The notes: generated by a model from the sequence alone, not told the origin. Counted from the stretch's first letter, positions 20,421 through 28,541 are shown. The stretch is 38,046 nucleotides of DNA from Mesorhizobium sp. ORS 3324 (GCA_000824825.2 LM655186.1:265-38310), one strand, 5' to 3'. Translations and numbers: made by a program.

Positions 20421-20774
20421 TTAGAAGCAACGCACATCGGCTTCCGCCTGCGCCCGCTTCAACTCCGTTCGCGCGGCTTTCGCCGGCGCGCTTTCACGAA
20501 ACAGGCCTGCATTCTCGCCTGCTGTCAGAGACATGCTCTTGAAGGTCTCGGCCCTCTCATAATGGTCGTAAGGGAGGATCGAGGCGATGACGTCGATCGA
20601 GCAGGAACAACGCTCCAACGCCTGACGTGTCTGGCCGTTCGTCCGCATGCAGCCGAGCACGTAATCGACGATCGTCACCGTCGGATAGTCTCCCGCAGCA
20701 CCGGCGGGATTTGCGGAGACCATTGCCGACGAAAAAAGCAGCGGCAGGATCGAAAATCCAACATATCTGACCAT
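20421..20774 (-). CDS. Exported Cys-containing protein of unknown function, divergent from xoxF
   Basis: A 117-residue product; the ATG at 20774 follows AAGGAGGAATT, so longer frames to 20990 or 21231 are rejected. It has a signal peptide (MVRYVGFSILPLLFSSAMVS, cleavage near AGAAGDY). The mature part has four cysteines: GCMRTNG, RCSCSIDV and the penultimate residue in DVRCF, a pattern suggesting two disulfides or metal binding in the periplasm. The central part, IASILPYDHYERAETFKSM, is helical. I recall similar small exported proteins in methylotroph genomes but cannot name a family. Its divergence from xoxF hints at a periplasmic role there. Confidence 0.72.
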   Translation of the reverse strand: MVRYVGFSILPLLFSSAMVSANPAGAAGDYPTVTIVDYVLGCMRTNGQTRQALERCSCSIDVIASILPYDHYERAETFKSMSLTAGENAGLFRESAPAKAARTELKRAQAEADVRCF

Positions 20775-21331
20775 GAGAAATTCCTCCTTTTGCCTGAGCG
20801 CGGCGCAGCGAGACAGCGTGATTGCGCCCAGTTGGCGACATGCCGCTGGACCGGTCAACCTCCCACCGCCTCCGTATAGGACCAAAGGAGGAATGCGCTG
20901 CCCTCCGACAACAGCGCTTCGGGGCTGCCTCATGACCCGCCCCGCACCCATCTTCTTGCGGTATTTTCGCACCTCGCCTACTACCGGCAACGAAATCCGG
21001 CTTTGCGGATAAGTTCGATAAAAATATCCCTAAATAAGATTCAATCACAGCATACAGGCAAATACGGATAGATAGGAATTTTATATATATCAGAGATCGA
21101 ATTAAACTATTTTTGCGATCTGCAACCAATGAGGTACTTATCTTTATCTTTATATTGCGCCGCAACATAATTGTGCTGCAACGCGAAATCCCCATGGGGG
21201 TTTTTCCTTGCCTGCCATTTTGCAATGACATAGCCTTACCTTGTTTCCGGCTTCAAGGACGTCGCAGTGATCTGGGAAACGGCGGCAGTCTTTCGTAGGC
21301 CAATCGGGCGGGTGAAGGCTAGACTGACTGG

Positions 21332-21354
21332 GCAGAGGACAGAAACACCTCTGC
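21332..21354 (+). promoter_or_regulatory. Stem-loop in the xoxF upstream region
   Basis: GCAGAGG (21332-21338) and CCTCTGC (21348-21354) form a perfect seven-base stem with a nine-base loop, about 115 bases before the xoxF start. It could be an operator or part of a long 5' leader; no T-run follows. Confidence 0.35.
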
Positions 21355-21413
21355 TGAGTTGGGTCTAGGTCGTGACACGCTGCCGGAAATACTTCCCAAA
21401 CTGAATCGCTTGT

Positions 21414-21432
21414 TTAGGCCCTAGCGGCCTAA
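21414..21432 (+). promoter_or_regulatory. Inverted repeat 36 bases before the xoxF start
   Basis: TTAGGCC and GGCCTAA are perfect seven-base arms around CTAGC. The position between probable promoter and ribosome site (GGGAGG near 21458-21463) would suit a repressor operator or a leader hairpin close to the translation start. No specific regulator can be named. Confidence 0.4.
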
Positions 21433-21468
21433 CGATCGATTTCCCGTTGTGAACCTGGGAGGATTTTG

Positions 21469-23385
21469 ATGCGCGCACTTACGCAAGCTACCTACATTAT
21501 GACGACCTCGGCGCTACTGTCGTTCGGCGCGCTCTATACGGCGTCAGCCAACGAAGAGCTCGCGAAAATGGCCAAAAGCCCGAAAGACTGGGTGATGCAG
21601 ACGGGTGACTACGCCAACACCCGTTATTCCCCGCTCAAGCAGATCACCAGGGAGAACGTGAAGAATCTGCAGGTCAAGTGGACCTTCTCGACCGGCGTGC
21701 TGCGCGGCCATGAGGGCGGACCGCTGATCGTCGGCGATGTGATGTACGTTCACGCGCCGTTCCCGAACACCGTCTACGCTCTCGATCTCAACAAGGACGG
21801 AAAGATCCTCTGGAAGTACGAGCCCAAGCAGGACGCGAACGTCATTCCGATCATGTGCTGCGACACGGTCAATCGCGGCGTTGCCTATGCACCTGCCGAT
21901 GGCGACCGCCCGGCGATGATCCTTCTCAATCAGGCTGACACCAACCTCGTGGCGCTCGATGCCAAGACCGGAAAGGCTATCTGGACAGCCAAGAACGGCG
22001 ACGAGACCAATGGTGGAAAGGGCGAATCCGGCACGTCGGCGCCGGTGGTCGTCAAGGACAAGGTTCTCGTCGGTGTCTCCGGCGCGGAATTCGGCGTCCG
22101 CGGCTGGATAGCAGCTTACAATCTGAAGGACGGCAAGCTCGCCTGGAAGGCCTATTCGGAAGGTCCGGATGCAGACACCCTGATCGACCCCCAGAAGACC
22201 ACGCAGCTCGGCAAGCCGGTGGGAAAGGACTCCGGCACCAACACCTGGGAAGGCGAGCAGTGGAAGACGGGCGGCGGCACGACATGGGGCTGGTATTCCT
22301 ATGATCCCAAGCTGAACCTCGTCTATTACGGCACCGGCAATCCCTCGACGTGGAACCCGGTCCAGCGTCCCGGAGACAATCGCTGGGCTATGACCATCTT
22401 CGCCCGCGATGCCGACACCGGCATGGCCAAATGGGTCTACCAGATGACCCCGCACGATGAATGGGACTATGACGGCGTCAACGAGATGATCCTCGTCGAC
22501 GACATGGAGATCAAGGGCAAGAAGCACGACGTGCTGGTGCATTTCGACCGCAACGGTTTCGCCTACACCATGGATCGCGCCACCGGCGATCTTCTCGTCG
22601 CCAACAAATATGATCCGGCGGTGAACTGGGCGACCAAGATCAACATGGACCCCAAGAGCGAAAAGTACGGTCGTCCAGAGGTCGTTCAGAAATACTCGCC
22701 CCAGGCGAACGGTGAAGATACCAACACCACCGGTATTTGCCCCGCGGCGCTGGGAACGAAGGACCAGCAGCCGGCGACCTATTCACCGAAGACGGGCCTG
22801 TTCTACGTGCCGACCAACCATGTCTGCATGGACTACGAGCCTTACAAGGTGAGCTACACGGCCGGTCAGCCTTATGTGGGCTCCACCGTGTCGATGTATC
22901 CCGCACCAGGCGGCGACAGCATGGGCAACCTGATCGCCTGGGATGCCTCCAAGGGCGAGATCGTCTGGTCGAAGCCCGAGCAGTTCTCGGTGTGGTCCGG
23001 GGCACTCGCGACGGCCGGCGACGTGGTCTTCTACGGCACGCTCGAAGGCTACCTCAAGGCGGTCGATAAGAACGGCAAGGAACTTTACAAGTTCAAGACC
23101 CCGTCCGGCATCATCGGCAACGTCACGCCCTTCGAGCACGACGGCAAGCAGTACATCGCCGTTCTGTCCGGCGTCGGCGGATGGGCCGGCATCGGTCTGG
23201 CAGGCGGATTGCTTCAGCCCGACCAAGCCGCGGCCTGGCACGGCGCCGTCGATCAGGGCCGGGCGCAAGGCGACCAGAAGACAGTTGTCGGCACGGCCGG
23301 TCTGGGTGCTGTCGGTGGCTACGCTGCGCTTGCCGACTACACGACGCTCGGCGGCCAGCTGACCGTCTTCGGTCTTCCGGACTGA
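21469..23385 (+). CDS. xoxF: Lanthanide-dependent methanol dehydrogenase XoxF (PQQ-binding)
   Basis: A 638-residue precursor with a signal peptide ending near residue 27 (YTASA-NEE). It oxidises methanol to formaldehyde in the periplasm with PQQ. Visible marks: adjacent Cys130-Cys131 of the disulfide ring, metal ligands Glu207 and Asn291, and [11 protein letters not shown] with catalytic Asp333 and the extra Asp335. The D-Y-D pair separates XoxF from calcium-type MxaF, where the second Asp is Ala. Several propeller tryptophan-docking repeats are present. The ATG at 21469 follows GGGAGG. The clade is probably XoxF5. Near the C-terminus, between GIGLAGG and [12 protein letters not shown], there are about 25 hydrophilic residues more than I expect for the family. 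Followed by xoxG and xoxJ. Confidence 0.96.
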   Translation: MRALTQATYIMTTSALLSFGALYTASANEELAKMAKSPKDWVMQTGDYANTRYSPLKQITRENVKNLQVKWTFSTGVLRGHEGGPLIVGDVMYVHAPFPNTVYALDLNKDGKILWKYEPKQDANVIPIMCCDTVNRGVAYAPADGDRPAMILLNQADTNLVALDAKTGKAIWTAKNGDETNGGKGESGTSAPVVVKDKVLVGVSGAEFGVRGWIAAYNLKDGKLAWKAYSEGPDADTLIDPQKTTQLGKPVGKDSGTNTWEGEQWKTGGGTTWGWYSYDPKLNLVYYGTGNPSTWNPVQRPGDNRWAMTIFARDADTGMAKWVYQMTPHDEWDYDGVNEMILVDDMEIKGKKHDVLVHFDRNGFAYTMDRATGDLLVANKYDPAVNWATKINMDPKSEKYGRPEVVQKYSPQANGEDTNTTGICPAALGTKDQQPATYSPKTGLFYVPTNHVCMDYEPYKVSYTAGQPYVGSTVSMYPAPGGDSMGNLIAWDASKGEIVWSKPEQFSVWSGALATAGDVVFYGTLEGYLKAVDKNGKELYKFKTPSGIIGNVTPFEHDGKQYIAVLSGVGGWAGIGLAGGLLQPDQAAAWHGAVDQGRAQGDQKTVVGTAGLGAVGGYAALADYTTLGGQLTVFGLPD

Positions 23386-23423
23386 CAGCCGGGAACGGCC
23401 TTAGAGCGGAGGCCCGCAAACAG

Positions 23424-23459
23424 GAGAGCCCGGATAGCAGCACGTACTTCCGGGCTCTC
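23424..23459 (+). terminator. Strong stem-loop between xoxF and xoxG
   Basis: GAGAGCCCGGA (23424-23434) pairs perfectly with TCCGGGCTCTC (23449-23459) across a 14-base loop. A T-run is absent (CGATTG follows), so it is more likely a partial terminator or an mRNA 3'-end stabiliser that keeps xoxF transcripts more abundant than xoxG-xoxJ. Confidence 0.6.
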
Positions 23460-23542
23460 GATTGCCGCGCACCCGAAATATCGATCAATGCCGCGGCGTA
23501 ACGGCAAACCCTTTGTCCTTGGCAAAATAAGGAAGCATCTGA

Positions 23543-24067
23543 ATGTCTGTTCGCATCGCAATTTCCGTTCTCGCCCTGGCTCTTCTGCCTTTGGCCAGCC
23601 CGACTTCGGTGCAGGCCGAGGACAGCCCCGAAAAAGCCAAGGCGGTGAAGGACGACGGCGGCAAGTATGTGGATGCGGATGGAAACCCGACCTACAAGAT
23701 CGAAAACGGAACGGTGGACTGGTACACGTTCAGCGGTTACCGCCGCTATCACTCGGACTGCCATGTCTGTCACGGACAGGACGGCACCGGTTCGAGCTAT
23801 GCGCCGGCCCTGGCCAACAGCCTCAAGAACATCGACTACCCCACCTTCCTCTCGATCGTCGCCCAGGGTCGCAAGAATACCGGCAACGGCAAGGAAAACG
23901 TCATGCCTGCCTTTGGCGACAACAAGAACGTCTATTGCTACATGGACGATCTCTACGTCTATCTGCGCGCCCGCGCCGACGGCGCCGCGCCGCGCGGCAG
24001 GCCCCCCAAGCACGAAGACAAGCCCAAGGCGGCGAAGGATGCCGAAGCATCCTGCATGGGGGGATGA
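23543..24067 (+). CDS. xoxG: XoxG, cytochrome c electron acceptor of XoxF
   Basis: A 174-residue precursor with signal peptide (cleavage near VQAED). One haem site CHVCH (Cys73, Cys76, His77) and probable axial Met121 in ENVMPAFG. The family is cytochrome cL of methanol dehydrogenases (PQQ-dependent dehydrogenase-associated), seen from FSGYRRYHSDCHVCHGQDG and the YVYLRARADGAAPRGRPPKH tail. A lysine-rich C-terminal stretch ends in a lone Cys (SCMGG). The ATG at 23543 follows AAGGAAG. It takes electrons from reduced PQQ in XoxF. It ends two bases before the xoxJ start. Confidence 0.94.
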   Translation: MSVRIAISVLALALLPLASPTSVQAEDSPEKAKAVKDDGGKYVDADGNPTYKIENGTVDWYTFSGYRRYHSDCHVCHGQDGTGSSYAPALANSLKNIDYPTFLSIVAQGRKNTGNGKENVMPAFGDNKNVYCYMDDLYVYLRARADGAAPRGRPPKHEDKPKAAKDAEASCMGG

Positions 24068-24068
24068 A

Positions 24069-24941
24069 GTGACAGGCTGCGCTACATCGAGGCTGCGCGT
24101 CGTTCTGCCCATTCTCGGCGCGCTCGCCTTGCTGCCGTCGACCGCCTTGGCGCAAGGCGCCGGCCTCGGCGCCGCGGGAGAGCTGGTCGACCCCGACATC
24201 CTGCGCGTCTGCGCCGATCCTTCGAACATGCCGTTCACCGACCAGAGTGGCCAGGGCTTCGAAAACAAGCTGGCCGAGCTGGTTGCCAGGAAGACGGGAC
24301 GGAAGTCGGTCGCCTACACATGGTTTCCGACCGTCATCGGCTTTGTGCGCAACACGCTTGCCGCGAACCGATGCGACGTCATCATGGGTTATGCCCAGGG
24401 TGATGTGCTGGTGCAGAACACCAACGCCTACTATCGCTCCGCCTATGTGCTTGTGCATCCGAAGGGCGACGACCTCGAGGGCGTCGAGACGATCGAGGAT
24501 CCGAAACTCACCGGCAAGAGGATCGGCGTCGTCGAGCGCACGCCGCCGACTGCCAACATGGCCGCCAACAAACTCTTGCGGACGGCAAAAATCTATCCGC
24601 TGGCCGTCGATACGCGCGTCACCCCGTCGATGGGAGAGGTTGTGCTCAAGGACCTGCTTGCCGGCAAGATCGACGCCGCGATCCTGTGGGGACCGATGGC
24701 AGGCTATTATGCCAAGCAACTCAACGCCAACGTCACGATCGTCCCACTGGTCAAGGAAAAGACCGGCTCGCGCATGTCCTACCGCATCACCATGGGGGTA
24801 CGTCCATCCGACCAGGAATGGAAGCGGACGCTCAACAAGGTGATCCGGGAAAACCAGGCAGAGATCAACAAGCTCCTGCTCGACTACAACGTGCCGCTGA
24901 TCGACGAACATGACAACCCGATCACGGCGACGCCGGGGTGA
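24069..24941 (+). CDS. xoxJ: XoxJ, periplasmic binding-protein-like partner of XoxF
   Basis: A 290-residue precursor. The GTG at 24069, behind a G-rich ribosome site at the xoxG end, gives a signal peptide (VVLPILGALALLPSTALAQG); the frame stays open to 23667 inside xoxG but has no sensible start there. The mature protein is of the quinoprotein-dehydrogenase-associated binding family (MxaJ/XoxJ): ILRVCADPSNMPFTDQSGQG, GTLAANRCDVIMGY-like segment, and KIDAAILWGPMAGYYAKQL. It is not thought to be a transporter part; in relatives it may help XoxF activation or folding. The order xoxF-xoxG-xoxJ is standard. Confidence 0.92.
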   Translation: MTGCATSRLRVVLPILGALALLPSTALAQGAGLGAAGELVDPDILRVCADPSNMPFTDQSGQGFENKLAELVARKTGRKSVAYTWFPTVIGFVRNTLAANRCDVIMGYAQGDVLVQNTNAYYRSAYVLVHPKGDDLEGVETIEDPKLTGKRIGVVERTPPTANMAANKLLRTAKIYPLAVDTRVTPSMGEVVLKDLLAGKIDAAILWGPMAGYYAKQLNANVTIVPLVKEKTGSRMSYRITMGVRPSDQEWKRTLNKVIRENQAEINKLLLDYNVPLIDEHDNPITATPG

Positions 24942-25044
24942 CCGGCATGAACGGGAGAGAGGAGGCAAGGAACTGGTCTTTGAGGTAGGCAGTTATGCTT
25001 TGTTCCTTTTGTTTTTGGCTGTTTGAGAACCCAGTGTTTCGTTT

Positions 25045-25122
25045 GTCCATTTGTGAGGTGATGGACGAGCCATTGCATAGCCCGCAATGGCGCCAATGAC
25101 ATGACCGGCCCCTTCGGGCCGG
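25045..25122 (+). promoter_or_regulatory. Structured leader upstream of pqqA (three consecutive inverted repeats)
   Basis: Within the 198 bases between xoxJ and pqqA there are three perfect inverted repeats: GTCCAT/ATGGAC (25045-25050 and 25061-25066), CCATTGC/GCAATGG (25070-25076 and 25084-25090, seven-base loop), and CCGGCCC/GGGCCGG (25105-25111 and 25116-25122, CTTC loop). The last ends a few bases before the pqqA ribosome site AGAGGAG. No T-run follows any of them. Together they look like a folded 5' leader, perhaps for mRNA stability or translation control; whether a promoter lies upstream is not determined. Confidence 0.5.
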
Positions 25123-25139
25123 CAGAAGAGGAGAATGCC

Positions 25140-25238
25140 ATGAAGAAGAAGAGCTGGAAGAAACCGACCATGTGCCAGGTGGCTGCGGGCTTCGAGATTT
25201 CGCGGTATCTGCCTGCTGAAATTCCTCCCAGGAAGTAG
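25140..25238 (+). CDS. pqqA: PqqA, precursor peptide of PQQ
   Basis: A 32-residue peptide supplying the Glu and Tyr that are fused to make pyrroloquinoline quinone. The Glu-x3-Tyr core is in GFEISRYLPAE, with Glu19 and Tyr23, preceded by KKKSWKKPTMCQVAAG, typical of the family. The ATG at 25140 is behind GAGGAG. It is too short for many gene finders. PqqD binds it and PqqE makes the Glu-Tyr carbon bond. It lies 153 bases before pqqB with a strong hairpin between. Confidence 0.95.
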   Translation: MKKKSWKKPTMCQVAAGFEISRYLPAEIPPRK

Positions 25239-25241
25239 GCC

Positions 25242-25285
25242 GCAAAGGTGCATGTCCTTGGCGACAGGGGCATGCACCCCTTTGC
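25242..25285 (+). terminator. Stem-loop between pqqA and pqqB
   Basis: GCAAAGG plus TGCATG (25242-25254) pairs with CATGCA plus CCTTTGC (25271-25276 and 25279-25285), leaving a two-C bulge, and three more inner pairs extend it. It starts four bases after the pqqA stop. No T-run follows. A partial terminator or RNA processing element giving more pqqA than pqqBCDE transcript is likely, as needed for a consumed precursor. Confidence 0.6.
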
Positions 25286-25391
25286 CGTGTGAGGACTACG
25301 CGACGGGCCTTGCCGCGGAAAACGCGGGCGCGAAGCCGTTTGCCGCCAAGAATTTCCTGCCGGTCGGATGGGCTGCGGAGCGGGCGTCATC

Positions 25392-26330
25392 ATGCGCGTG
25401 AAGATCATTGGATCGGCGGCGGGAGGCGGCTTTCCGCAATGGAACTGCAACTATCGCCTGAGCCGCGCGGCTCGCACCGGGACGACCGGCGTGCGTTCGC
25501 GAACCCAATCATGCATTGCCGCATCGGCGGACGGAACAGGCTGGGTTCTCTTCAACGCGTCGCCCGACATTCGCCAGCAGATTGCGCAGACGCCTGAACT
25601 GCAGCCCGCGGCCGACGCGCCGCCGCGCTCGACGCCCATCCGTGCGGTGGTGCTGACCAACGCTGACATAGACCATATCGCCGGGCTGCTCAGCCTGCGC
25701 GAACGACAGCCTTTCGCTATCTATGCGACCGCACAGGTGCTGGCGACGCTGGAGGCGAATTCGATTTTCAACGTCCTCGATCCGGCGATCGTGCCGCGGC
25801 GCCTCCTGGCGCCAACGGGGGAATTGGCTATCCACGATGCGGATGGCCATGATACCGGTGTGGTCGTCGACGCCTTTCCCGTGCCCGGGAAGATCGCGCT
25901 CTATCTCGAGCAAAGCGGGGATCCCAGCGCCGATTTCAGCTCCGACACGGGCGACACGATCGGAGTCCGGATCACCGGCGCCGGCAGTCGCGGCGCTGTC
26001 TTCTACATCCCTGGCTGCGCGCGCATCGATGCCTCCCTGCGCGCTCGTCTGGCCGATGCCGCCTGCCTTCTGTTCGATGGCACCGTCTACACGGACGACG
26101 AGATAATCACTGCCGGCGTCGGCCAGAAAACCGGCGCGCGCATGGGGCACATCGCAATGTCTGGAGAAGCGGGTTCGATTGTCGGCCTGGCCGATGTGAA
26201 GATCGGCCGCCGTATCTTCGTCCATATCAACAACACCAATCCTGTTCTCGACGAGAATTCCGCCGAACACGCGGCGGTCAAAGCGGCTGGCTGGGAAGTC
26301 GCCAGCGATGGGATGGAGATGGAATTTTGA
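25392..26330 (+). CDS. pqqB: PqqB, metallo-beta-lactamase-fold protein of PQQ synthesis
   Basis: A 312-residue cytoplasmic protein. It begins MRVKIIGSAAGGGFPQWNCN, the PqqB signature with the CxC-like region partly kept (WNCNYRLSR), followed by TQSCIAAS, LTNADIDHIAGLLSLRE (the HxHxDH-like metal site, here reduced to DIDHIAG), and GRRIFVHINNTNPVLDE near the end. Family members are now thought to hydroxylate the Glu-Tyr intermediate in an iron-dependent way. The ATG 25392 is chosen by homology; an upstream in-frame start at 25368 lacks support. TTGA overlap with pqqC. Confidence 0.95.
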   Translation: MRVKIIGSAAGGGFPQWNCNYRLSRAARTGTTGVRSRTQSCIAASADGTGWVLFNASPDIRQQIAQTPELQPAADAPPRSTPIRAVVLTNADIDHIAGLLSLRERQPFAIYATAQVLATLEANSIFNVLDPAIVPRRLLAPTGELAIHDADGHDTGVVVDAFPVPGKIALYLEQSGDPSADFSSDTGDTIGVRITGAGSRGAVFYIPGCARIDASLRARLADAACLLFDGTVYTDDEIITAGVGQKTGARMGHIAMSGEAGSIVGLADVKIGRRIFVHINNTNPVLDENSAEHAAVKAAGWEVASDGMEMEF

Positions 26331-27085
26331 GCGATTTCCGCGATGCGGCCAGAGGTGGCCTGTCCAAGAGCGAGCTGGAGGCCGTGCTGCGGCAGGTCGG
26401 TGCAGAGCGCTATCACAACCGCCATCCTTTCCACCACAGAATGACCAGCGGCGCCCTGTCGAAGGCCGAAATGCAGGCCTGGGCGCTGAACCGCTATTGC
26501 TACCAGGCCGTCATTCCGCGCAAGGACGCCATGATCCTGGCTCGTGCCGAAGATCCGGCGTTTCGCGCCTCCTGGCGCAAACGCATCGAGGACCACGACG
26601 GCGAGGACGGCTGGAGCGGCGGCATCGCGCGCTGGCTGCATCTGGCCACCTCGCTCGGGCTCGATGCCGAAGCGGTCAAGAGCGAAAGGCTGGCGCTGCC
26701 GGCGACCCGTTTCGCTGTCGGCGCCTATCTTTCCTTCTGCACGAACCGGACGCTGCTCGAGGCGGTCGCATCGTCACTGACAGAGATGTTCTCGCCGACC
26801 ATCATCGGCGAGCGGGTGCCGGCGATGCTGGCCAGATACGACTACATCACCGAAGACACGCTGGCCTATTTCAGCCGGCGGCCGCAACAGGCATCGCGCG
26901 ATGCCGAGTTCGCCCTCGCCTACGTGCTCGGCCATGCCGACACGGCGGAGCGCCAGCAGCAGGCGATCGATGCGCTGGTGTTCAAATGCGATATACTGTG
27001 GGCCATGCTCGACGCGCTTCAACATGCCTATGGCGCGCCGGGAAACATACCGCCCGGCGCCTTCCGACCAGAGTCGGCCCGATGA
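26327..27085 (+). CDS. pqqC: PqqC, cofactor-free oxidase for the last PQQ step
   Basis: A 252-residue helical protein of the TenA/haem-oxygenase-like fold. It catalyses the eight-electron ring closure and oxidation of AHQQ to PQQ. Typical pieces: RYHNRHPFHHRMTSGALSKA, WALNRYCYQAVIPRKDAMIL, HDGEDGWSGGIARWLHLATSLGL read in parts, and YDYITEDTLAYFSRR. The start is TTG at 26327, overlapping the pqqB stop as TTGA; no in-frame ATG lies nearby upstream, so the rare start is favoured. It overlaps pqqD by four bases. Confidence 0.95.
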   Translation: MSDFRDAARGGLSKSELEAVLRQVGAERYHNRHPFHHRMTSGALSKAEMQAWALNRYCYQAVIPRKDAMILARAEDPAFRASWRKRIEDHDGEDGWSGGIARWLHLATSLGLDAEAVKSERLALPATRFAVGAYLSFCTNRTLLEAVASSLTEMFSPTIIGERVPAMLARYDYITEDTLAYFSRRPQQASRDAEFALAYVLGHADTAERQQQAIDALVFKCDILWAMLDALQHAYGAPGNIPPGAFRPESAR

Positions 27086-27378
27086 TGGCGCTGCGCGAAA
27101 GAGCCATCGTGTCGTTGCAATCGGTGCCATCGCTGCCGAAGCATGTGCGCATACAATACGACCCCGTGCGGCAGGCCTTCGCCGTGCTTTCGCCGGAGAA
27201 GGTGTTCTGGCCGAACGAGATCAGTCTCGACATATTGCGCCGCTGCGACGGGCGCTCCACGGTCGGCCACATCATCGCCGATCTTGCCGCCGATTATGAC
27301 GCCGAGCAGGAGGCCGTGGCGGCCGACGTCATCGCCTTCCTGCAGGAATGGTCGGACAAGCTGCTGGTGAAGCTATGA
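27082..27378 (+). CDS. pqqD: PqqD, PqqA-binding chaperone
   Basis: A 98-residue winged-helix-like RRE protein that binds the PqqA peptide and presents it to PqqE. Family features: VRIQYDPVRQAFAVLSPEK, then VFWPNEISLDILRRCDG and a C-terminal helical part with VIAFLQEWSDKLLVKL. The start is ATGATG at 27082 overlapping the pqqC stop by four bases. It overlaps pqqE by four bases, so C, D and E are translated as a coupled set. The frame runs far upstream through pqqC, but only as a shadow. Confidence 0.94.
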   Translation: MMALRERAIVSLQSVPSLPKHVRIQYDPVRQAFAVLSPEKVFWPNEISLDILRRCDGRSTVGHIIADLAADYDAEQEAVAADVIAFLQEWSDKLLVKL

Positions 27379-28496
27379 GCGAGCCCGTTCTCCCTCCGAT
27401 CGGCATGCTGGCGGAACTGACGCATCGCTGCCCGCTGCAGTGCCCTTATTGCTCCAATCCGCTCGAATTGCTGAAGGCCAATCGCGAGCTCGACACACAG
27501 ACCTGGCTCGATCTGTTCTCGCAGGCCGCCGATCTCGGCGTTCTGCAGGTGCATCTGTCCGGCGGCGAGCCGACGCTGCGCCGCGACCTCGAACAATTGA
27601 TCGCCGGGCTTTCGGCGCGCGGCGTCTACACCAACCTCATCACCGCCGGCATCAACATTGCCGAAGGCCGCGTCGAGGCCTTTGCCGACGCCGGTCTCGA
27701 CCACCTGCAGCTGAGCTTTCAGGGTGCCCGTCCGGCGACCACCGACCGTATCGGCAACCACCGGGGCAGCCATGAAAAGAAGCTGGAGACGGCGCGCCGC
27801 GCCCGCGCGGCCGGGCTGCCGCTCACCATCAATGCGCCGATCCATCGTCACAACATCGAGGAAGTGCCGGAATTCATCGATCTGGCCCTCTCGCTGGACG
27901 CGGAGCGGCTCGAGATCGCCAATGTGCAGTATGCCGGCTGGGCGCTGGCCAATCGCAATTGGCTGATGCCCGAACGTGCCGCGGTCGAGCGGCAGGCGGA
28001 AATCGTCGCGGCGGCGCAGGAACGGCTTGCCGGCGTCATCAACATCGATTTCGTCCCGCCGGATTATTTCGCCATCTATCCCAAGCCGTGCATGGGCGGC
28101 TGGGCGCGCGACGCCTTCATGGTGACACCCGACGGCACCGTGCTGCCGTGCCATGCCGCGCAGTCGATCCCTTCGCTCCGCTTCGAACGTTTCGGGCCGC
28201 GCTCGCTCGCCGAGATCTGGACCGATTCACCGGCATTCAATGCCTTCCGCGGCACCGAGTGGATGCAGGAGCCGTGCCGAAGCTGCGAGCGGCGCGAGAT
28301 CGATTGGGGCGGCTGCAGATGTCAGGCGATGGCTATTGCCGGCGATGCCGCCGCGACGGACCCGGTCTGCATCAAGTCGCCGATCCACGCCCGCATGGCC
28401 ATGCTCATCGACGAAACGCGGCGCACCGATGCAAATACTGCGGCCGACGACGCTTTCATCTATCGTCGGATAGGCGTTGTGACCGAGCCTGCCTGA
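27375..28496 (+). CDS. pqqE: PqqE, radical SAM enzyme of PQQ synthesis
   Basis: A 373-residue radical SAM protein that joins Glu and Tyr of PqqA. The 4Fe-4S site binding SAM is RCPLQCPYCSNP with Cys19, Cys23 and Cys26; LSGGEPTLRRDLEQL is the GGE motif. The SPASM region has PKPCMGGWARDAFMVTPDG, LPCHAAQ and [20 protein letters not shown] for auxiliary clusters. The ATG at 27375 overlaps pqqD. The final 210 coding bases plus 45 bases beyond the stop occur again at 29597-29850. It is the last gene of the pqq operon; no pqqF or pqqG protease gene is seen here. Confidence 0.95.
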   Translation: MSEPVLPPIGMLAELTHRCPLQCPYCSNPLELLKANRELDTQTWLDLFSQAADLGVLQVHLSGGEPTLRRDLEQLIAGLSARGVYTNLITAGINIAEGRVEAFADAGLDHLQLSFQGARPATTDRIGNHRGSHEKKLETARRARAAGLPLTINAPIHRHNIEEVPEFIDLALSLDAERLEIANVQYAGWALANRNWLMPERAAVERQAEIVAAAQERLAGVINIDFVPPDYFAIYPKPCMGGWARDAFMVTPDGTVLPCHAAQSIPSLRFERFGPRSLAEIWTDSPAFNAFRGTEWMQEPCRSCERREIDWGGCRCQAMAIAGDAAATDPVCIKSPIHARMAMLIDETRRTDANTAADDAFIYRRIGVVTEPA

Positions 28497-28541
28497 CAGT
28501 TCTTACCGTGCCGCGTTCGATAAGCTGGAAACTCAACCGCG
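28287..28541 (+). repeat. pqqE 3'-end repeat, copy 1
   Basis: This 255-base segment, the last 70 codons of pqqE with the stop and 45 bases after it, is repeated in the same direction at 29597-29850. By eye there are 11 mismatches and one single-base gap in a T-run, about 95% identity. The sequences diverge abruptly on both sides. Confidence 0.93.

Larger units (their letters stand above)
20775..21468. promoter_or_regulatory. Long AT-rich regulatory region upstream of xoxF
   Basis: A 694-base region between divergent genes with no convincing ORF. The part at about 21005-21200 is clearly more AT-rich than its surroundings. It holds three copies of a CYGCAAC word: CTGCAAC at 21120-21126, CCGCAAC at 21160-21166 and CTGCAAC at 21176-21182, the last two 16 bases apart, as direct repeats on one helical face and a half. 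A CCCCATGGGG palindrome follows near 21191-21200. These are candidates for regulator binding at a lanthanide- or methanol-responsive promoter; no regulator is encoded nearby. Confidence 0.5.

Noticed and set aside
21113..21298. A 61-codon frame in the xoxF upstream region
   Set aside because: No ribosome site, odd composition (runs of Ile, Phe and Arg), and it covers the likely regulatory words.
24993..25277. A 94-codon minus-strand frame over pqqA
   Set aside because: Antisense to pqqA and its hairpins; no known motif.
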